The position numbers were made by a program, and so were the translations under genes. A stretch of DNA of 13,332 nt from Acidobacteriota bacterium (lineage in GTDB: Bacteria; Acidobacteriota; Terriglobia; Acidiferrales; UBA7541): positions 1 to 13,332 of the forward strand of contig QHYO01000094.1 of the NCBI GenBank assembly GCA_003224135.1, read 5' to 3'. The notes beneath the pieces were generated by a model, which did no database searches, was not told the DNA's origin, and saw nothing but the letters and a program-made list of their open reading frames with translations. Position 1 is the stretch's first letter. Each line of letters opens with the position of its first letter. Shown in pieces: positions 1-8,775 of this stretch.

Positions 1-2191
1 CGGCGCCCCGGTTTCCGAGAAATCGGTTGCATTCACGCCCGCTTCTTCCGCCGAACAAAAAGAGATTCGCTATACGTGCCCGATGCATCCCGAGGTGGTG
101 CAATGGGGCCCTGGCACATGTCCAAAATGCGGAATGGCCCTTGAGCCCATGGATATCGTCTCGGAAGAAAGGCCGGATTCCGAGTACGCCTCGATGCGCA
201 GGCGTTTTTGGCTGAGCGCACTTTTTGCCGCTCCTGTGCTCGTTTTGGGCATGCTCGGCGAAAGGCTCGGATTCCATTTGTCCGGAGCTGTTCGGAACTG
301 GGTCGAACTTCTGCTGGCTGCACCAGTTGTGCTCTGGGGAGGCCGTCCATTTTTCGAAAGGTTCTGGTCCTCGCTGGTCAATCGCAGTCCCAACATGTTC
401 ACGCTGATTGGGCTGGGGACCGGCGCGGCGTTTCTGGATAGCGTTGTCGCAACTCTTTTCCCGCAGTGGTTCCCCTCGTCGTTTCGCGAAATGGACGGCT
501 CAGTTCCTGTGTATTTTGAAGCGGCCGCCGTCATCACGACGCTGGTGCTACTCGGGCAGGTGCTTGAGCTGCGTGCACGTGCGAAGACATCGTCGGCTAT
601 TCGTGCGTTGCTGAAGCTTGCGCCACAGATCGCGCATCGTCTTAAGGACGACGGCAGCGAGCAAGATATTGCGCTCGATCAAGTTCAACCGGGAGATCGT
701 CTTCGTGTCCGTCCGGGCGATCGCGTTCCCGTGGACGGGGTGTTGCTCGAAGGCGCAAGCGCGGTTGACGAATCCATGATTACCGGCGAACCAATGCCGG
801 TCGAAAAATCCGTTAACCACAAACTCATCGGGGGCACGCTCAACACCAGCGGTAGTTTTGTGATGCGCGCCGAGCGTGTCGGAAGCGCGACCACGCTTGC
901 GCAAATCGTGAAGCTGGTGAGTGAAGCGCAACGCAGCCGTGCGCCGATGCAGCGTCTTGCTGACAAGGTCGCCGCCGTTTTTGTTCCTGCCGTGGTGGTC
1001 ACCGCGATTCTCACATTCGCTGCTTGGGCGCTGATTGGGCCGGAACCGCGGCTGGCGCACGGTCTTGTTAACGCCGTCGCGGTACTCATCATTGCGTGTC
1101 CTTGCGCGCTCGGCCTCGCGACGCCGATGTCCATCATGGTTGCGGTGGGCAAGGGCACGGGAGCTGGGGTGCTTGTGCGCAACGCTGAAGCGCTCGAAAA
1201 ACTTGCTGCGGTAGACACTCTTGTCGTGGACAAAACTGGCACACTCACTGAAGGCAAGCCCGCCGTGGCCTCGGTCGCCGTGCTCGAAGGAAGCGGTTTT
1301 ACGAAGGACGGACTGTTGTGCCTCGCGGCAAGCGTTGAACGTTTCAGTGAGCATCCGCTTGCACGCGCAATCGTTCGTACCGCGGAAGAAAAGAAAATGC
1401 AACTGGCGGAAGCCAAGGATTTTCGCGCCACGTTTGGAGGTGGCGTCGAAGGCCAGGTAAACGGCGACTTGATCTATGTCGGCACGGCAAAGTTTCTCCA
1501 AGAACACGGCGTGCCGGAGCCTGCCGCCTCCGAAGGGCAGCCTCGCAACCTCAGTATCGGGGTCGGTGGCTTAGCATCCCTAACTTCCGTCTTCGTCGCT
1601 GTAAACGACAAAATCATAGGAGTGATCGGCCTAGCCGACCCGATGAAGGAAACGGCTGCCCAAGCCGTCTCTGCATTGCGTCAAGAGGGAATCCGCCTCG
1701 TCTTATTAACCGGTGATCACCAAGGATCCGCGACACACATTGCAAAAGAATTGCGGATCGATGAAGTCCACACGGACGTTTCACCCGCACAAAAGGCAGA
1801 GATCGTGGGCAGAATCAAACGCGACGGTCACATCGTTGCGATGGCCGGTGACGGAGTAAATGATGCACCCGCGCTCGCCGCCGCCGACGTCGGCATCGCG
1901 ATGGGCACGGGCACCGACGTCGCGATCGAAAGCGCAGGGATCACCTTGTTGAAAGGAGATTTGCGCGGAATCGTTCGGGCGCGCAGGCTGAGCCGGGCTA
2001 CGATTCGCAACATCAAGCAGAATCTGCTCTTCGCGTTTCTCTATAACGCACTCGGAATTCCCATCGCGGCCGGAGCACTGTATCCATTCCTCGGCTGGCT
2101 TTTGAGTCCAATGCTGGCCAGCGCCGCCATGAGCTTCAGCTCTGTCTCCGTCATCGCCAACGCGCTGCGGCTTCGTTCGCTCAAGCTCTAA
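1..2191 (+). CDS. copA: Copper/silver-translocating P1B-type ATPase, 5' end outside the window
   Basis: This is an inner-membrane pump that exports monovalent copper or silver using ATP. The reading frame is already open at base 2, so the true start lies upstream; the first internal Met is at 83. Around that Met lies a small metal-binding domain (TCPMHPEV, then [14 protein letters not shown]) of the HMBD type. Numbering from the Met at 83, I see two N-terminal membrane segments, a further pair at about 106-164, the actuator TGE at 234-236, the ion-binding CPC at 339-341, the phosphorylation motif DKTGT with Asp383, the nucleotide-domain HP at 424-425, and GDGVND at 589-594. The last two membrane segments carry YN and MSFSS, which together with CPC is the P1B-1 (Cu+/Ag+) signature. 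Whether HMA domains precede the HMBD cannot be seen. It converges on pirin with a 31-bp gap. The family is certain; Cu versus Ag specificity is not. Confidence 0.93.
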   Translation, partial: GAPVSEKSVAFTPASSAEQKEIRYTCPMHPEVVQWGPGTCPKCGMALEPMDIVSEERPDSEYASMRRRFWLSALFAAPVLVLGMLGERLGFHLSGAVRNWVELLLAAPVVLWGGRPFFERFWSSLVNRSPNMFTLIGLGTGAAFLDSVVATLFPQWFPSSFREMDGSVPVYFEAAAVITTLVLLGQVLELRARAKTSSAIRALLKLAPQIAHRLKDDGSEQDIALDQVQPGDRLRVRPGDRVPVDGVLLEGASAVDESMITGEPMPVEKSVNHKLIGGTLNTSGSFVMRAERVGSATTLAQIVKLVSEAQRSRAPMQRLADKVAAVFVPAVVVTAILTFAAWALIGPEPRLAHGLVNAVAVLIIACPCALGLATPMSIMVAVGKGTGAGVLVRNAEALEKLAAVDTLVVDKTGTLTEGKPAVASVAVLEGSGFTKDGLLCLAASVERFSEHPLARAIVRTAEEKKMQLAEAKDFRATFGGGVEGQVNGDLIYVGTAKFLQEHGVPEPAASEGQPRNLSIGVGGLASLTSVFVAVNDKIIGVIGLADPMKETAAQAVSALRQEGIRLVLLTGDHQGSATHIAKELRIDEVHTDVSPAQKAEIVGRIKRDGHIVAMAGDGVNDAPALAAADVGIAMGTGTDVAIESAGITLLKGDLRGIVRARRLSRATIRNIKQNLLFAFLYNALGIPIAAGALYPFLGWLLSPMLASAAMSFSSVSVIANALRLRSLKL

Positions 2192-2222
2192 CAGAGTATT
2201 CCCGTGCGTCGTAAAACTTCAG

Positions 2223-3131
2223 TTACTTCCCAGATTTCAGAAACGTGCCCTTCTCCAAATCCCGGAAGGCCTGCTGCAACTGTTCCTGCGTATTCATAAC
2301 GATTGGGCCGTACCATGCCACCGGCTCTTCCAGCGGTTTGCCCGAGACGAGTAGAAAGCGAATGCCGTCGTCGCCCGCTTGCACGACTACTTCATCGCCG
2401 CGGTCGAATAGCACGAGCGAACGATTGTCCGCCGCTAACGGAGGAGTCGTATCGGCCCAGCCGACCGGCTCCGTGGGAACCGCCAACGGGCCGGACGCGT
2501 TGCAAAATTTACCGCCGCCTGCAAATACGTATGCAAACGCGTGCCGCGTGGTTCCCACTGGCAACGCCTTCCTGCGGCCGGGTGCAATTGAAATATCGAG
2601 GTACACAGGATCGGCCGCGATGCCATCGACCGGACCGCTCTTGCCCCAGAAACTTCCGCAGATCACGCGAGCGTGGGTTCCGTCATCGTCGGTAATTTCG
2701 GGAATGTCGAGTGATTTCACTTCCTGGTATCGCGGCGGAGTCATTTTCAGCGACGATGGCAGATTCGCCCACAACTGAAAGCCGTGCATGCGTCCCGCTG
2801 CGTCGCCCTTCGGCATCTCCTGGTGAATGATTCCGCTGCCTGCTGTCATCCACTGCACATCGCCAGGGGAAATCGCGCCCTGATTGCCGATGCTGTCGCC
2901 GTGCTCCACTGTTCCTGCCAACACGTAGGTGATCGTTTCGATGCCACGGTGCGGATGCCACGGAAATCCCGCGAGATAATCCTCTGGCACATCGTTGCGG
3001 AAATCGTCCAACAGTAGGAAGGGATCAAACTCCGTCGTATTTCCAAATCCAAACGCGCGTCGCAGATGAACTCCCGCGCCTTCCGTGGTTGGCTTCGCTT
3101 TGATCAGCCGCTTTACCGGTCGAATCGACAT
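2223..3131 (-). CDS. Pirin family protein (bicupin)
   Basis: This 302-aa protein is a full-length pirin, a metal-binding bicupin. Bacterial members have been tied to quercetin dioxygenase activity, redox sensing or enzyme modulation, but the physiological role here is unknown. The N-terminal cupin holds the four expected metal ligands: His59 and His61 in the FPWHPHRGIET motif, and His103 and Glu105 in GSGIIHQEMP. The second cupin (pirin C-terminal domain) covers roughly residues 170-280. There is no signal peptide, so it should be cytoplasmic. The start is supported by an AAGGAGG ribosome-binding site (complement of 3137-3143), five bases upstream of the ATG. It is transcribed divergently from the serine hydrolase gene at 3285 and converges on the copper ATPase gene. 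Nothing in the sequence links it functionally to either neighbour. Confidence 0.93.
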   Translation of the reverse strand: MSIRPVKRLIKAKPTTEGAGVHLRRAFGFGNTTEFDPFLLLDDFRNDVPEDYLAGFPWHPHRGIETITYVLAGTVEHGDSIGNQGAISPGDVQWMTAGSGIIHQEMPKGDAAGRMHGFQLWANLPSSLKMTPPRYQEVKSLDIPEITDDDGTHARVICGSFWGKSGPVDGIAADPVYLDISIAPGRRKALPVGTTRHAFAYVFAGGGKFCNASGPLAVPTEPVGWADTTPPLAADNRSLVLFDRGDEVVVQAGDDGIRFLLVSGKPLEEPVAWYGPIVMNTQEQLQQAFRDLEKGTFLKSGK

Positions 3132-3230
3132 GTCCGCCTCCTTGGCCCAGCCGCGCTGCCATCAGGAAAAGGTAACACCATGCGCCGACCATTGCAGCTC
3201 GCGGCAGTATCTCCCGCCCGCGCGGTTCCG

Positions 3231-3239
3231 TTGTACAAT
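3231..3239 (+). promoter_or_regulatory. Possible -10 element upstream of the serine hydrolase gene
   Basis: TACAAT at 3234-3239 matches TATAAT in five of six positions and lies about 45 bases before the hydrolase start codon. No convincing -35 box is found at the usual spacing. The 8-bp palindrome TTGTACAA (3231-3238) contains most of it, so it could also serve the divergent pirin gene (TACAAC on the other strand), about 100 bases from the pirin start. This is weak evidence. Confidence 0.3.
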
Positions 3240-3284
3240 CCCTCGGCTTCGCAAGAACTTCTTACCGCAGGTGGAGGATCGCGC

Positions 3285-4574
3285 ATGATCATCGCCATTA
3301 GCCGCCGAGCTGGTTATCAGTTTCTGGTTTGCTTATTCATCTCGACTTTCGTGGTCGTCGCGCAGGAACTGCCTTCCGCCAAGCCGGAAAGTGTGGGCCT
3401 GTCTTCGGAGCGTCTCGAACGGATCGCTTCGAAAGTTCAGCAGGAGATCGACCATAAGCGAATTGCCGGAGCCGTGACACTGGAAGCACGCCACGGCAAA
3501 GTTGCATGGTTCAAGGCGCAAGGTGCGCTCGACCGCGAAGCGAATAAGCCCATGCGCGATGATGCGCTCTTCCGAATCTGCTCGATGACAAAGCCCATCA
3601 CGAGTCTTGCGGTGATGATGTTGTATGAAGAAGGAAGATTTCTTTTAGAAGATCCTATTTCAAAATATCTGCCGGAGTTTAAGAATCCCAAGGTGCTCGT
3701 CAAACCAGCGACCGGTGAGCCTTACACAATTCCCGCCGCTCGTGAAATCACGATTCGAGACCTTCTGACGCATACTTCCGGTCTTACCTACAATTGGAAT
3801 GAAGATCTGGGCGAACGCTATAAAGCAGCGAACGTGGCACACGGCCTGCTGCCGTACGACGGCACGATCGAAGATAACGTCAAGCGACTGGCGGGAGTTC
3901 CGCTGCTCTTCAGCCCCGGCACGCGGTGGGAATACGGTCTGAGCATCGACGTTCTTGGCCGTCTCGTGGAAGTCGTCTCTGGGATGCCGCTCGATCAGTT
4001 TTTCCGGACACGCATCTTTGAGCCGCTTGGAATGAAGGACACGTACTTCTTTCCACCGGAGAACAAACTGGACCGTCTTGCAGTCGCTTACACCTACTAT
4101 CCGGAAAAAGGACTCCAACGTTTTCCCGACACGCCCATTACGGAAGGCCCCACGAGTTATTCGGCTGATTATCCGTATCGCGGTCCGAAGAGACTTTTTT
4201 CGGGTGGCGGTGGTCTGAGCTCGACCGCCGCCGATTACTTGCGCTTCTGCCAGCTGATGCTGCAGGGAGGGAAATTCGGCGACCTGCGTCTGCTGAGCCG
4301 CAAATCCGTGGAGCTGATGACTCACGACCAGTTGGGAAAAATTAGCGCAGATCAGGCGTTCGGCCTGGGTTTTGGCATTGTAGGCGTGAAGATGCCGCTC
4401 CACGAACTTGGCTCAAGCGGAGAGTTCAATTGGGGAGGCTTTTTCTATACGGCGTTCTCTATTGATCCGAAAGAAGACATGATCGTGATCTTTATGGCGC
4501 AGCTTCACCCAACGGGTGGACTGATGCTTGACGGCCAGGTTCATGAGTTGGCCTACCAGGCGATTGTCGATTAG
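3285..4574 (+). CDS. Exported serine hydrolase, class C beta-lactamase / family VIII esterase fold
   Basis: The 429-aa product belongs to the beta-lactamase superfamily (PF00144 type), which contains AmpC enzymes, D-aminopeptidases and esterases. The start at 3285 is chosen because a GGAGG site (3273-3277) lies seven bases upstream and translation from it begins with a typical Sec signal: basic residues, a hydrophobic stretch at about residues 11-25, then a likely cleavage site near VVAQE. The frame is open upstream to 3066, but that part overlaps the pirin gene and reads as non-coding. The catalytic SxxK is S100-M-T-K103. The second motif is Y217-G-L, in a WEYGLSIDVLG context. Near the C terminus is SGEFNWGG instead of the KTG of true class C lactamases. 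The WGG ending and the Y-x-x context fit EstB-like family VIII esterases better than an antibiotic-hydrolysing AmpC. The substrate cannot be predicted. Confidence 0.88.
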   Translation: MIIAISRRAGYQFLVCLFISTFVVVAQELPSAKPESVGLSSERLERIASKVQQEIDHKRIAGAVTLEARHGKVAWFKAQGALDREANKPMRDDALFRICSMTKPITSLAVMMLYEEGRFLLEDPISKYLPEFKNPKVLVKPATGEPYTIPAAREITIRDLLTHTSGLTYNWNEDLGERYKAANVAHGLLPYDGTIEDNVKRLAGVPLLFSPGTRWEYGLSIDVLGRLVEVVSGMPLDQFFRTRIFEPLGMKDTYFFPPENKLDRLAVAYTYYPEKGLQRFPDTPITEGPTSYSADYPYRGPKRLFSGGGGLSSTAADYLRFCQLMLQGGKFGDLRLLSRKSVELMTHDQLGKISADQAFGLGFGIVGVKMPLHELGSSGEFNWGGFFYTAFSIDPKEDMIVIFMAQLHPTGGLMLDGQVHELAYQAIVD

Positions 4575-4701
4575 CGCGCATTCATAGCAATTAGTACTGC
4601 TCGGATCGATGCCTGTGTCGTTTGAAGTCACCTATTGCATTCCCATAGGACATGTGGCACGGTGCTGTTCGATCCCCAAGGGACAAGGGAGACTTCACAT
4701 C

Positions 4702-5043
4702 GTGGGCGACAAGAAGGATGTTTGGCAGGGCACTCTGGCGCTCATGGTTCTTAAAACGCTCGAAGCGCTCGGCCCGCTCCACGGCTACGGTATCGCTCGT
4801 CGCATTGAGCAAACCAGGGGCGATCTCCTATCCGTTAACTACGGCACGCTCTATCCCGCGCTGTTGAAGCTCGAACAGGAAGGCTACATCGCTTCGGAGT
4901 GGGGCGTCTCGGACAATAATCGCAAGGCGAAGTATTACAAGCTCACGCGTGCAGGCGGCAAGCAACTCGAAAGGGAAGCACGCGATTGGCAGCAGACTAC
5001 TGCGATCCTCGCGCGATTTCTCGCTTCGAAAGAGCGAGCCTGA
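4702..5043 (+). CDS. PadR-family transcriptional regulator of the permease operon
   Basis: The product is a 113-aa winged-helix regulator, the usual size for small PadR proteins. The GTG at 4702 is preferred over the ATG at 4609. It has a GGGAG site (4687-4691) about ten bases upstream, and the protein then begins at the family N terminus (MGDKKDVWQGTLALMVL), whereas the extra 31 residues from 4609 look non-coding. Recognisable parts are HGYGIA, the recognition-helix signature YGTLYPALLKLEQEGYI, a wing with KYYKLT, and a C-terminal helix for dimerisation. PadR proteins of this type are commonly encoded directly before ADOP permeases and probably repress their own operon until a ligand binds. 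The stop TGA (5041-5043) shares its A with the ATG of the next gene, so the two are probably translationally coupled. I could not identify a clear operator in the 127 bp upstream. Confidence 0.93.
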   Translation: MGDKKDVWQGTLALMVLKTLEALGPLHGYGIARRIEQTRGDLLSVNYGTLYPALLKLEQEGYIASEWGVSDNNRKAKYYKLTRAGGKQLEREARDWQQTTAILARFLASKERA

Positions 5044-7706
5044 TGAAACGGATCCACAGCTGGTGGACGCGCCTGCGTGGCTTGTTCCGCAAGGAACAAC
5101 TGGATCGCGAATTGGATGCCGAGATGGCGAGCCATCTCGAGATGCACATCGCGGACAATCTCCGCGCTGGCATGACACAGGAAGCGGCGCGCCGCGATGC
5201 CCTCCTCAAACTTGGCGGAGTCGAACAAACCAAGGAATCTGTTCGCGATCGTCGCGGCATCTTGTTTCTTGAAACCTTGCTTCAGGATTTCCGTTATGCC
5301 CTGCGTTCACTTGTGAAGAATCGAGGTCTCTCTTTTGTCGCTATTTTCGCGCTTGCACTGGGCATCGGCGCGACCACAGTGATGTTCAGTGCTGTCTACA
5401 ACGTTTTCTTCGATCCGCTGCCCTATAAGAACTTCAGCCGTTATGTAGTATTTAGAATTCAGAATCTCGCCAACGTCGGAGGATGGAAGGGACGTGATTT
5501 TTTTTCGCTAGAGGAAGTCCGCGCCTTCCGGGAACAAAATCATGTGTTCGAAGATGTAGTCGTTCACAACGGCTACCGCCTCCTGTACGACAATGGCAAA
5601 TACATTCACCACTGGCCGAGAGGGGAGGAGGTAACGACCAACACGTTTGAATTTTTGGGAGTGCCTCCGCTCCTCGGCCGCACGTTTTCGGAAGAAGATA
5701 GCCGTCCAGCCGCTCCACCGGTGTTCATCATGAACTACCGCCTCTGGCAAAGTGAATTCGCAGGTGATCCAAAGATCCTCAATACGGTCTTCATACTGGA
5801 TGGAAAGCCGCGAACTCTTGTCGGAATCATGCCTCAGCGATTCAACTTTTTTGGTGCGAGCTTCTGGCTCCCGATGAGTGACAGCAACGCCGCAGGCTCC
5901 GTCGTGGGACGTCTCAAGCCGGGCGTGAGCTTCGCAACTGCCGGAGCTGACCTCAATGCAATTGCCCACCAACTGCAGAAAGAGAATCCCCAAGGAATAT
6001 TCCCCGATAAATTCTCGATCGTGCCTGAAACACTGCTTGACAGTTTCATCGGAGGCTTCAGAAAGACGCTCTATGCTTTGCTGGCCGCTGTACTGTTACT
6101 GCTCCTAATTGCCTGCAGCAATGTCGCAAATCTGCTGTTGCTGCGCGCTACTGTGCGCGAACGGGAAATCGTCATGCGAGCGACGCTGGGTGCAAGCCGC
6201 TTGCGACTCATACGGCAACTGCTTGCGGAGAGCTTTGTGCTCGCTGCAGTTGCCTCCGTCGCCGGCTGTGTGTTGGCATACTTTGCTTTGAAAGGCGTTG
6301 TGGCGCTGATTCCCGAGGGAACCCTCCCGGAGGAAGTCCTGATTCGCATGAACGTGCCTGTTCTTTTCGCAGCCTTGGGACTCACTCTTTTGACGACGGT
6401 CTTAAGTGGTCTTGCTCCGGCTCTTCATATCATGAGCGGCGATCTGCAGTCGCGGCTCACTAGCAGCGGCAAAAATATCGAGGGAAATGTTCGTCATGGC
6501 AAACTGCGTTCGAGCCTGGTGATCGGCGAAGTGGCGTTGTCTATCGTCGTGTTGATCAGTGCTGGCCTGCTGATGCGCAGCTTTTTCATCCTCACGCATG
6601 CGGATTTCGGATTCGATCCTCAAAATGTTCTTTATTTTCGCCTCGCTCTACCCAAGGCTTATAACACCAATATCGACGTCACCAGAGAAAAGAAAAATGC
6701 GCTGACGCGTCAAGTCCTCGCGCGAATGCAAGGTCTTCCGGGCGTGACCACCGTTTCCGAATCGATGCTTGAGCCGCCGCTCAGGTACGACTGGAGCGAC
6801 ACCATCATTCCGGGGAAGCCTCACACCGAACGTTGGGAGACTCGCTTTGAAGTTTGTAGTGAAGGCTACTTCCAAATACTCGGGCTTCCGTTACTTCACG
6901 GCAGGCTCTTCTCGGAAGACGACGTGAACGCGAATCGGCACGTAATGGTGGTGAACGAAAGGTTTTCTCGTCAATATTTTCCCAACGAAGAGCCTATCGG
7001 CCACAAGGTCAAACTGGAGGTCCTCGACCGCCCTTTCCTGGATGCGCCCCATGATACCTATTTCGAAATCGTCGGCATTGTCCCCGACTACAAGACACTC
7101 GGCGACGATGGCAGGTCGTGGCGCGCTTTTCCCCAAACTTTCATCCCTTATAGCGTCCAGGGATTCAGCCATCGAACTTACATGGCCAGGACTTTCGCGG
7201 ACCCTAAAGTGCTGTTGAAAAATATACAGCAAGAAGTACGGGCGATTGATCCCAGCGTGGAGATTGAGACATCCGGAACGCTCACGGCATCCTTACATGA
7301 ATTTTACCGGCGGCCACAATTCGAACTGTTCACGCTAGGGTCATTCGCCTTCATTGGTCTGGTGCTCGTTGTGGTCGGAATCTTTGGTGTGATGGCTTAC
7401 ACCGTCTCGCGCCAGACCCACGAGATTGGTATTCGCGTGGCCCTCGGCGCGCAGCGGAGAGACATTCTGAGTATGGTCTTCGTGAAGAGCCTGGGAATCA
7501 TCGCTGCGGGCGTGGCCATCGGTCTATTGGCCAGTTACGAATCTTCACGGTTCCTGGCCAGCGAAGTGTCTGGCGTCTCGATTTCGGATCCGTCGACATA
7601 CGGTGTCGTCAGCTTCATTGTTGTTGCCGTCGGTCTATTGGCCTGTTATCTGCCCGCACGACGCGCTACGCGCGTTGATCCCATGATTGCTTTGCGGTAC
7701 GAGTGA
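5043..7706 (+). CDS. ADOP-family MacB/FtsX-like ABC permease, intact copy 1
   Basis: The 887-aa inner-membrane protein has the full ADOP layout. A cytoplasmic prefix domain (about residues 15-73, FRKEQLDRELDAEMASHLEM and onward) is followed by a first membrane helix at about 96-122 and a MacB-like periplasmic core up to about 335. The first FtsX membrane module begins near residue 340 (RKTLYALLAAVLLLLLIACS). A second periplasmic core begins after about 486, and the last FtsX module is at about 760-887, ending in DPMIALRYE. The start at 5043 overlaps the padR stop; the frame is open further upstream (to 4986), but that part lies inside padR. These 'orphan' permeases lack an adjacent ATPase gene, as here. 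By analogy with MacB they may move peptides, lipids or antibiotics or transmit force to the periplasm, but no ADOP substrate can be read from sequence. The prefix is nearly identical in DNA to that of the next gene. Confidence 0.93.
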   Translation: MKRIHSWWTRLRGLFRKEQLDRELDAEMASHLEMHIADNLRAGMTQEAARRDALLKLGGVEQTKESVRDRRGILFLETLLQDFRYALRSLVKNRGLSFVAIFALALGIGATTVMFSAVYNVFFDPLPYKNFSRYVVFRIQNLANVGGWKGRDFFSLEEVRAFREQNHVFEDVVVHNGYRLLYDNGKYIHHWPRGEEVTTNTFEFLGVPPLLGRTFSEEDSRPAAPPVFIMNYRLWQSEFAGDPKILNTVFILDGKPRTLVGIMPQRFNFFGASFWLPMSDSNAAGSVVGRLKPGVSFATAGADLNAIAHQLQKENPQGIFPDKFSIVPETLLDSFIGGFRKTLYALLAAVLLLLLIACSNVANLLLLRATVREREIVMRATLGASRLRLIRQLLAESFVLAAVASVAGCVLAYFALKGVVALIPEGTLPEEVLIRMNVPVLFAALGLTLLTTVLSGLAPALHIMSGDLQSRLTSSGKNIEGNVRHGKLRSSLVIGEVALSIVVLISAGLLMRSFFILTHADFGFDPQNVLYFRLALPKAYNTNIDVTREKKNALTRQVLARMQGLPGVTTVSESMLEPPLRYDWSDTIIPGKPHTERWETRFEVCSEGYFQILGLPLLHGRLFSEDDVNANRHVMVVNERFSRQYFPNEEPIGHKVKLEVLDRPFLDAPHDTYFEIVGIVPDYKTLGDDGRSWRAFPQTFIPYSVQGFSHRTYMARTFADPKVLLKNIQQEVRAIDPSVEIETSGTLTASLHEFYRRPQFELFTLGSFAFIGLVLVVVGIFGVMAYTVSRQTHEIGIRVALGAQRRDILSMVFVKSLGIIAAGVAIGLLASYESSRFLASEVSGVSISDPSTYGVVSFIVVAVGLLACYLPARRATRVDPMIALRYE
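5085..5261 (+). repeat. Direct repeat, copy 1: ADOP prefix-domain segment
   Basis: These 177 bases encode the FRKEQ...DRRGI prefix domain of permease 1. Aligned by eye with 7756-7932 there are about 18 mismatches and no gaps (about 90% identity), mostly at third codon positions. Outside this block the two permease genes are much less alike. Confidence 0.8.
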
Positions 7707-7707
7707 A

Positions 7708-8775
7708 ATGATGATGCCCATTCTTCGAGCATGGTCTCTACGCCTGCGCAGCATGTTTCGCAAGGACCAGTTGGATCGCGAATTAGATGCCGAGTTCGCG
7801 AGCCATCTCGAGCTGCACATCGCGGACAATCTCCGCGCTGGTATGACGCAGGAAGCTGCACAGCGCGATGCCCTCCTCAAACTTGGTGGAGTCGAACAAA
7901 CCAAGGAATCGGTTCGCGATCGCCGCGGCATTCCATTCCTGGAAATTCTGCGTCAGGATCTCCGTTACGCGTTTCGCACTCTGCGCAAAGATCGCGGCTT
8001 CACCGCAATCGCCGTTCTGATTCTTGCGCTTGGCATCGGTGCCAACATCGTGGTCTTCAGCGTAGTCAACGCGATCCTGCTGCGCCCGTTGCCATTTCCG
8101 GATTCCGAGCGGCTCGCCTGGTTTACGGCCAATCACGGCAAGGGCGGACTTTCCGCGGTCACCTACAACGTGGGGTCGTATGAGGAATTTCGCCGACACA
8201 ACCAGTCGTTCGAGGAAGTCACTGCCTATCAGGCGTTCTGGGGAAGCTCCGAATACAATATGACGGGTCACGGTGATCCGCAAAACGTGCAGGCTGTGAT
8301 GGTCGCCGACAATTTCTTTCACACGTTAAGAGTGCAACCCATTCTTGGTCGGACCTTTCTTCCCGCCGAATGCATAAAAGGCGCAGCGCCAACGGCGATG
8401 CTCGGCAATGCCTTCTGGCGCCGACAGTTCGCTGGCGACACAAATATCGTTGGCAAAACCATTACGCTCGATAAGCAGGTGGCGACGGTCATCGGTGTTC
8501 TGCCGGCCTCTTTTGACTTTGCATCTATTTTCTCGCCCGGCCTGCAAGCGGATATTTTCATCCCCGGCTATATGGATGAACTGCGCGCAGGCACAAACAG
8601 AGGCCAATGTTCTACTCCCGCAACTCAAAGCAGCGCATCCAGAATGGTTCACGGAATATTCCGCGGACATCTCTTCCCTCAAGGACTACGTCAGCGGCAA
8701 ACTTCGTCGTTCCTTGTTCGTTCTTTGGGCCGCTGTAGGCCTGATTCTCCTGATTGTCTGCGTGAACCTTTCTAA
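7708..8775 (+). CDS. 5' open fragment of ADOP permease copy 2
   Basis: As it stands, the 5' open frame reads 355 residues from the ATG at 7708 (three Met codons in a row). It carries the prefix domain (residues 17-75), one membrane helix and most of the first periplasmic core. Residues after about 292 are out-of-frame read-through ending in LREPF and show no resemblance to the family. If made, it would be a single-span truncated protein lacking every FtsX module, so it is unlikely to work as a permease. Only the spacing to copy 1 (one base) suggests translational coupling; no separate ribosome-binding site is evident beyond the purine-rich GAGTGAAATG. Confidence 0.6.
   Translation: MMMPILRAWSLRLRSMFRKDQLDRELDAEFASHLELHIADNLRAGMTQEAAQRDALLKLGGVEQTKESVRDRRGIPFLEILRQDLRYAFRTLRKDRGFTAIAVLILALGIGANIVVFSVVNAILLRPLPFPDSERLAWFTANHGKGGLSAVTYNVGSYEEFRRHNQSFEEVTAYQAFWGSSEYNMTGHGDPQNVQAVMVADNFFHTLRVQPILGRTFLPAECIKGAAPTAMLGNAFWRRQFAGDTNIVGKTITLDKQVATVIGVLPASFDFASIFSPGLQADIFIPGYMDELRAGTNRGQCSTPATQSSASRMVHGIFRGHLFPQGLRQRQTSSFLVRSLGRCRPDSPDCLREPF
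7756..7932 (+). repeat. Direct repeat, copy 2: ADOP prefix-domain segment
   Basis: This is the partner of 5085-5261. It encodes the prefix domain FRKDQLDRELDAEFASHLEL and onward. Only four of 59 residues differ from copy 1, and stretches such as CACATCGCGGACAATCTCCG are unchanged, which is far more conserved than the following transmembrane and periplasmic parts. Confidence 0.8.

Noticed and set aside
548..1507. 319-aa open frame on the minus strand inside the copper ATPase gene
   Set aside because: It lies fully antisense to a clear P-type ATPase with all motifs. Its product is rich in Arg, His and Ala without recognisable domains, the usual signature of a shadow frame in GC-rich DNA.
3066..3284. 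In-frame N-terminal extension of the serine hydrolase
   Set aside because: It overlaps the pirin start region, would bury the signal peptide internally, and the ATG at 3285 has a well-spaced GGAGG.
3660..4403. 247-aa open frame on the minus strand inside the serine hydrolase gene
   Set aside because: It is antisense to the conserved hydrolase motifs, with no ribosome-binding site and no recognisable fold.
4622..4650. TTGAAG with an ATAGGA box as a padR promoter
   Set aside because: The spacing is right, but the -10 match is too poor to report as a feature. The nearby AGTACT palindrome (about 4592) is too short to call an operator.
4609..4701. Longer PadR start at ATG 4609
   Set aside because: The extra residues (MPVSFEVTYCIPIGHVARCC...) do not fit the family. 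The GTG at 4702 has a ribosome-binding site and gives the standard N terminus.
8408..8584. Start of permease 2's 3' half at ATG 8408, as if it were an independent gene
   Set aside because: The translated residues before 8585 are out of frame with the homologous first half and look non-coding. Only the part from 8585 resembles permeases.
8570..8600. Programmed ribosomal frameshift joining the two halves of permease 2
   Set aside because: No slippery heptamer is visible and conserved codons are physically missing, so slippage alone would not restore a normal protein.
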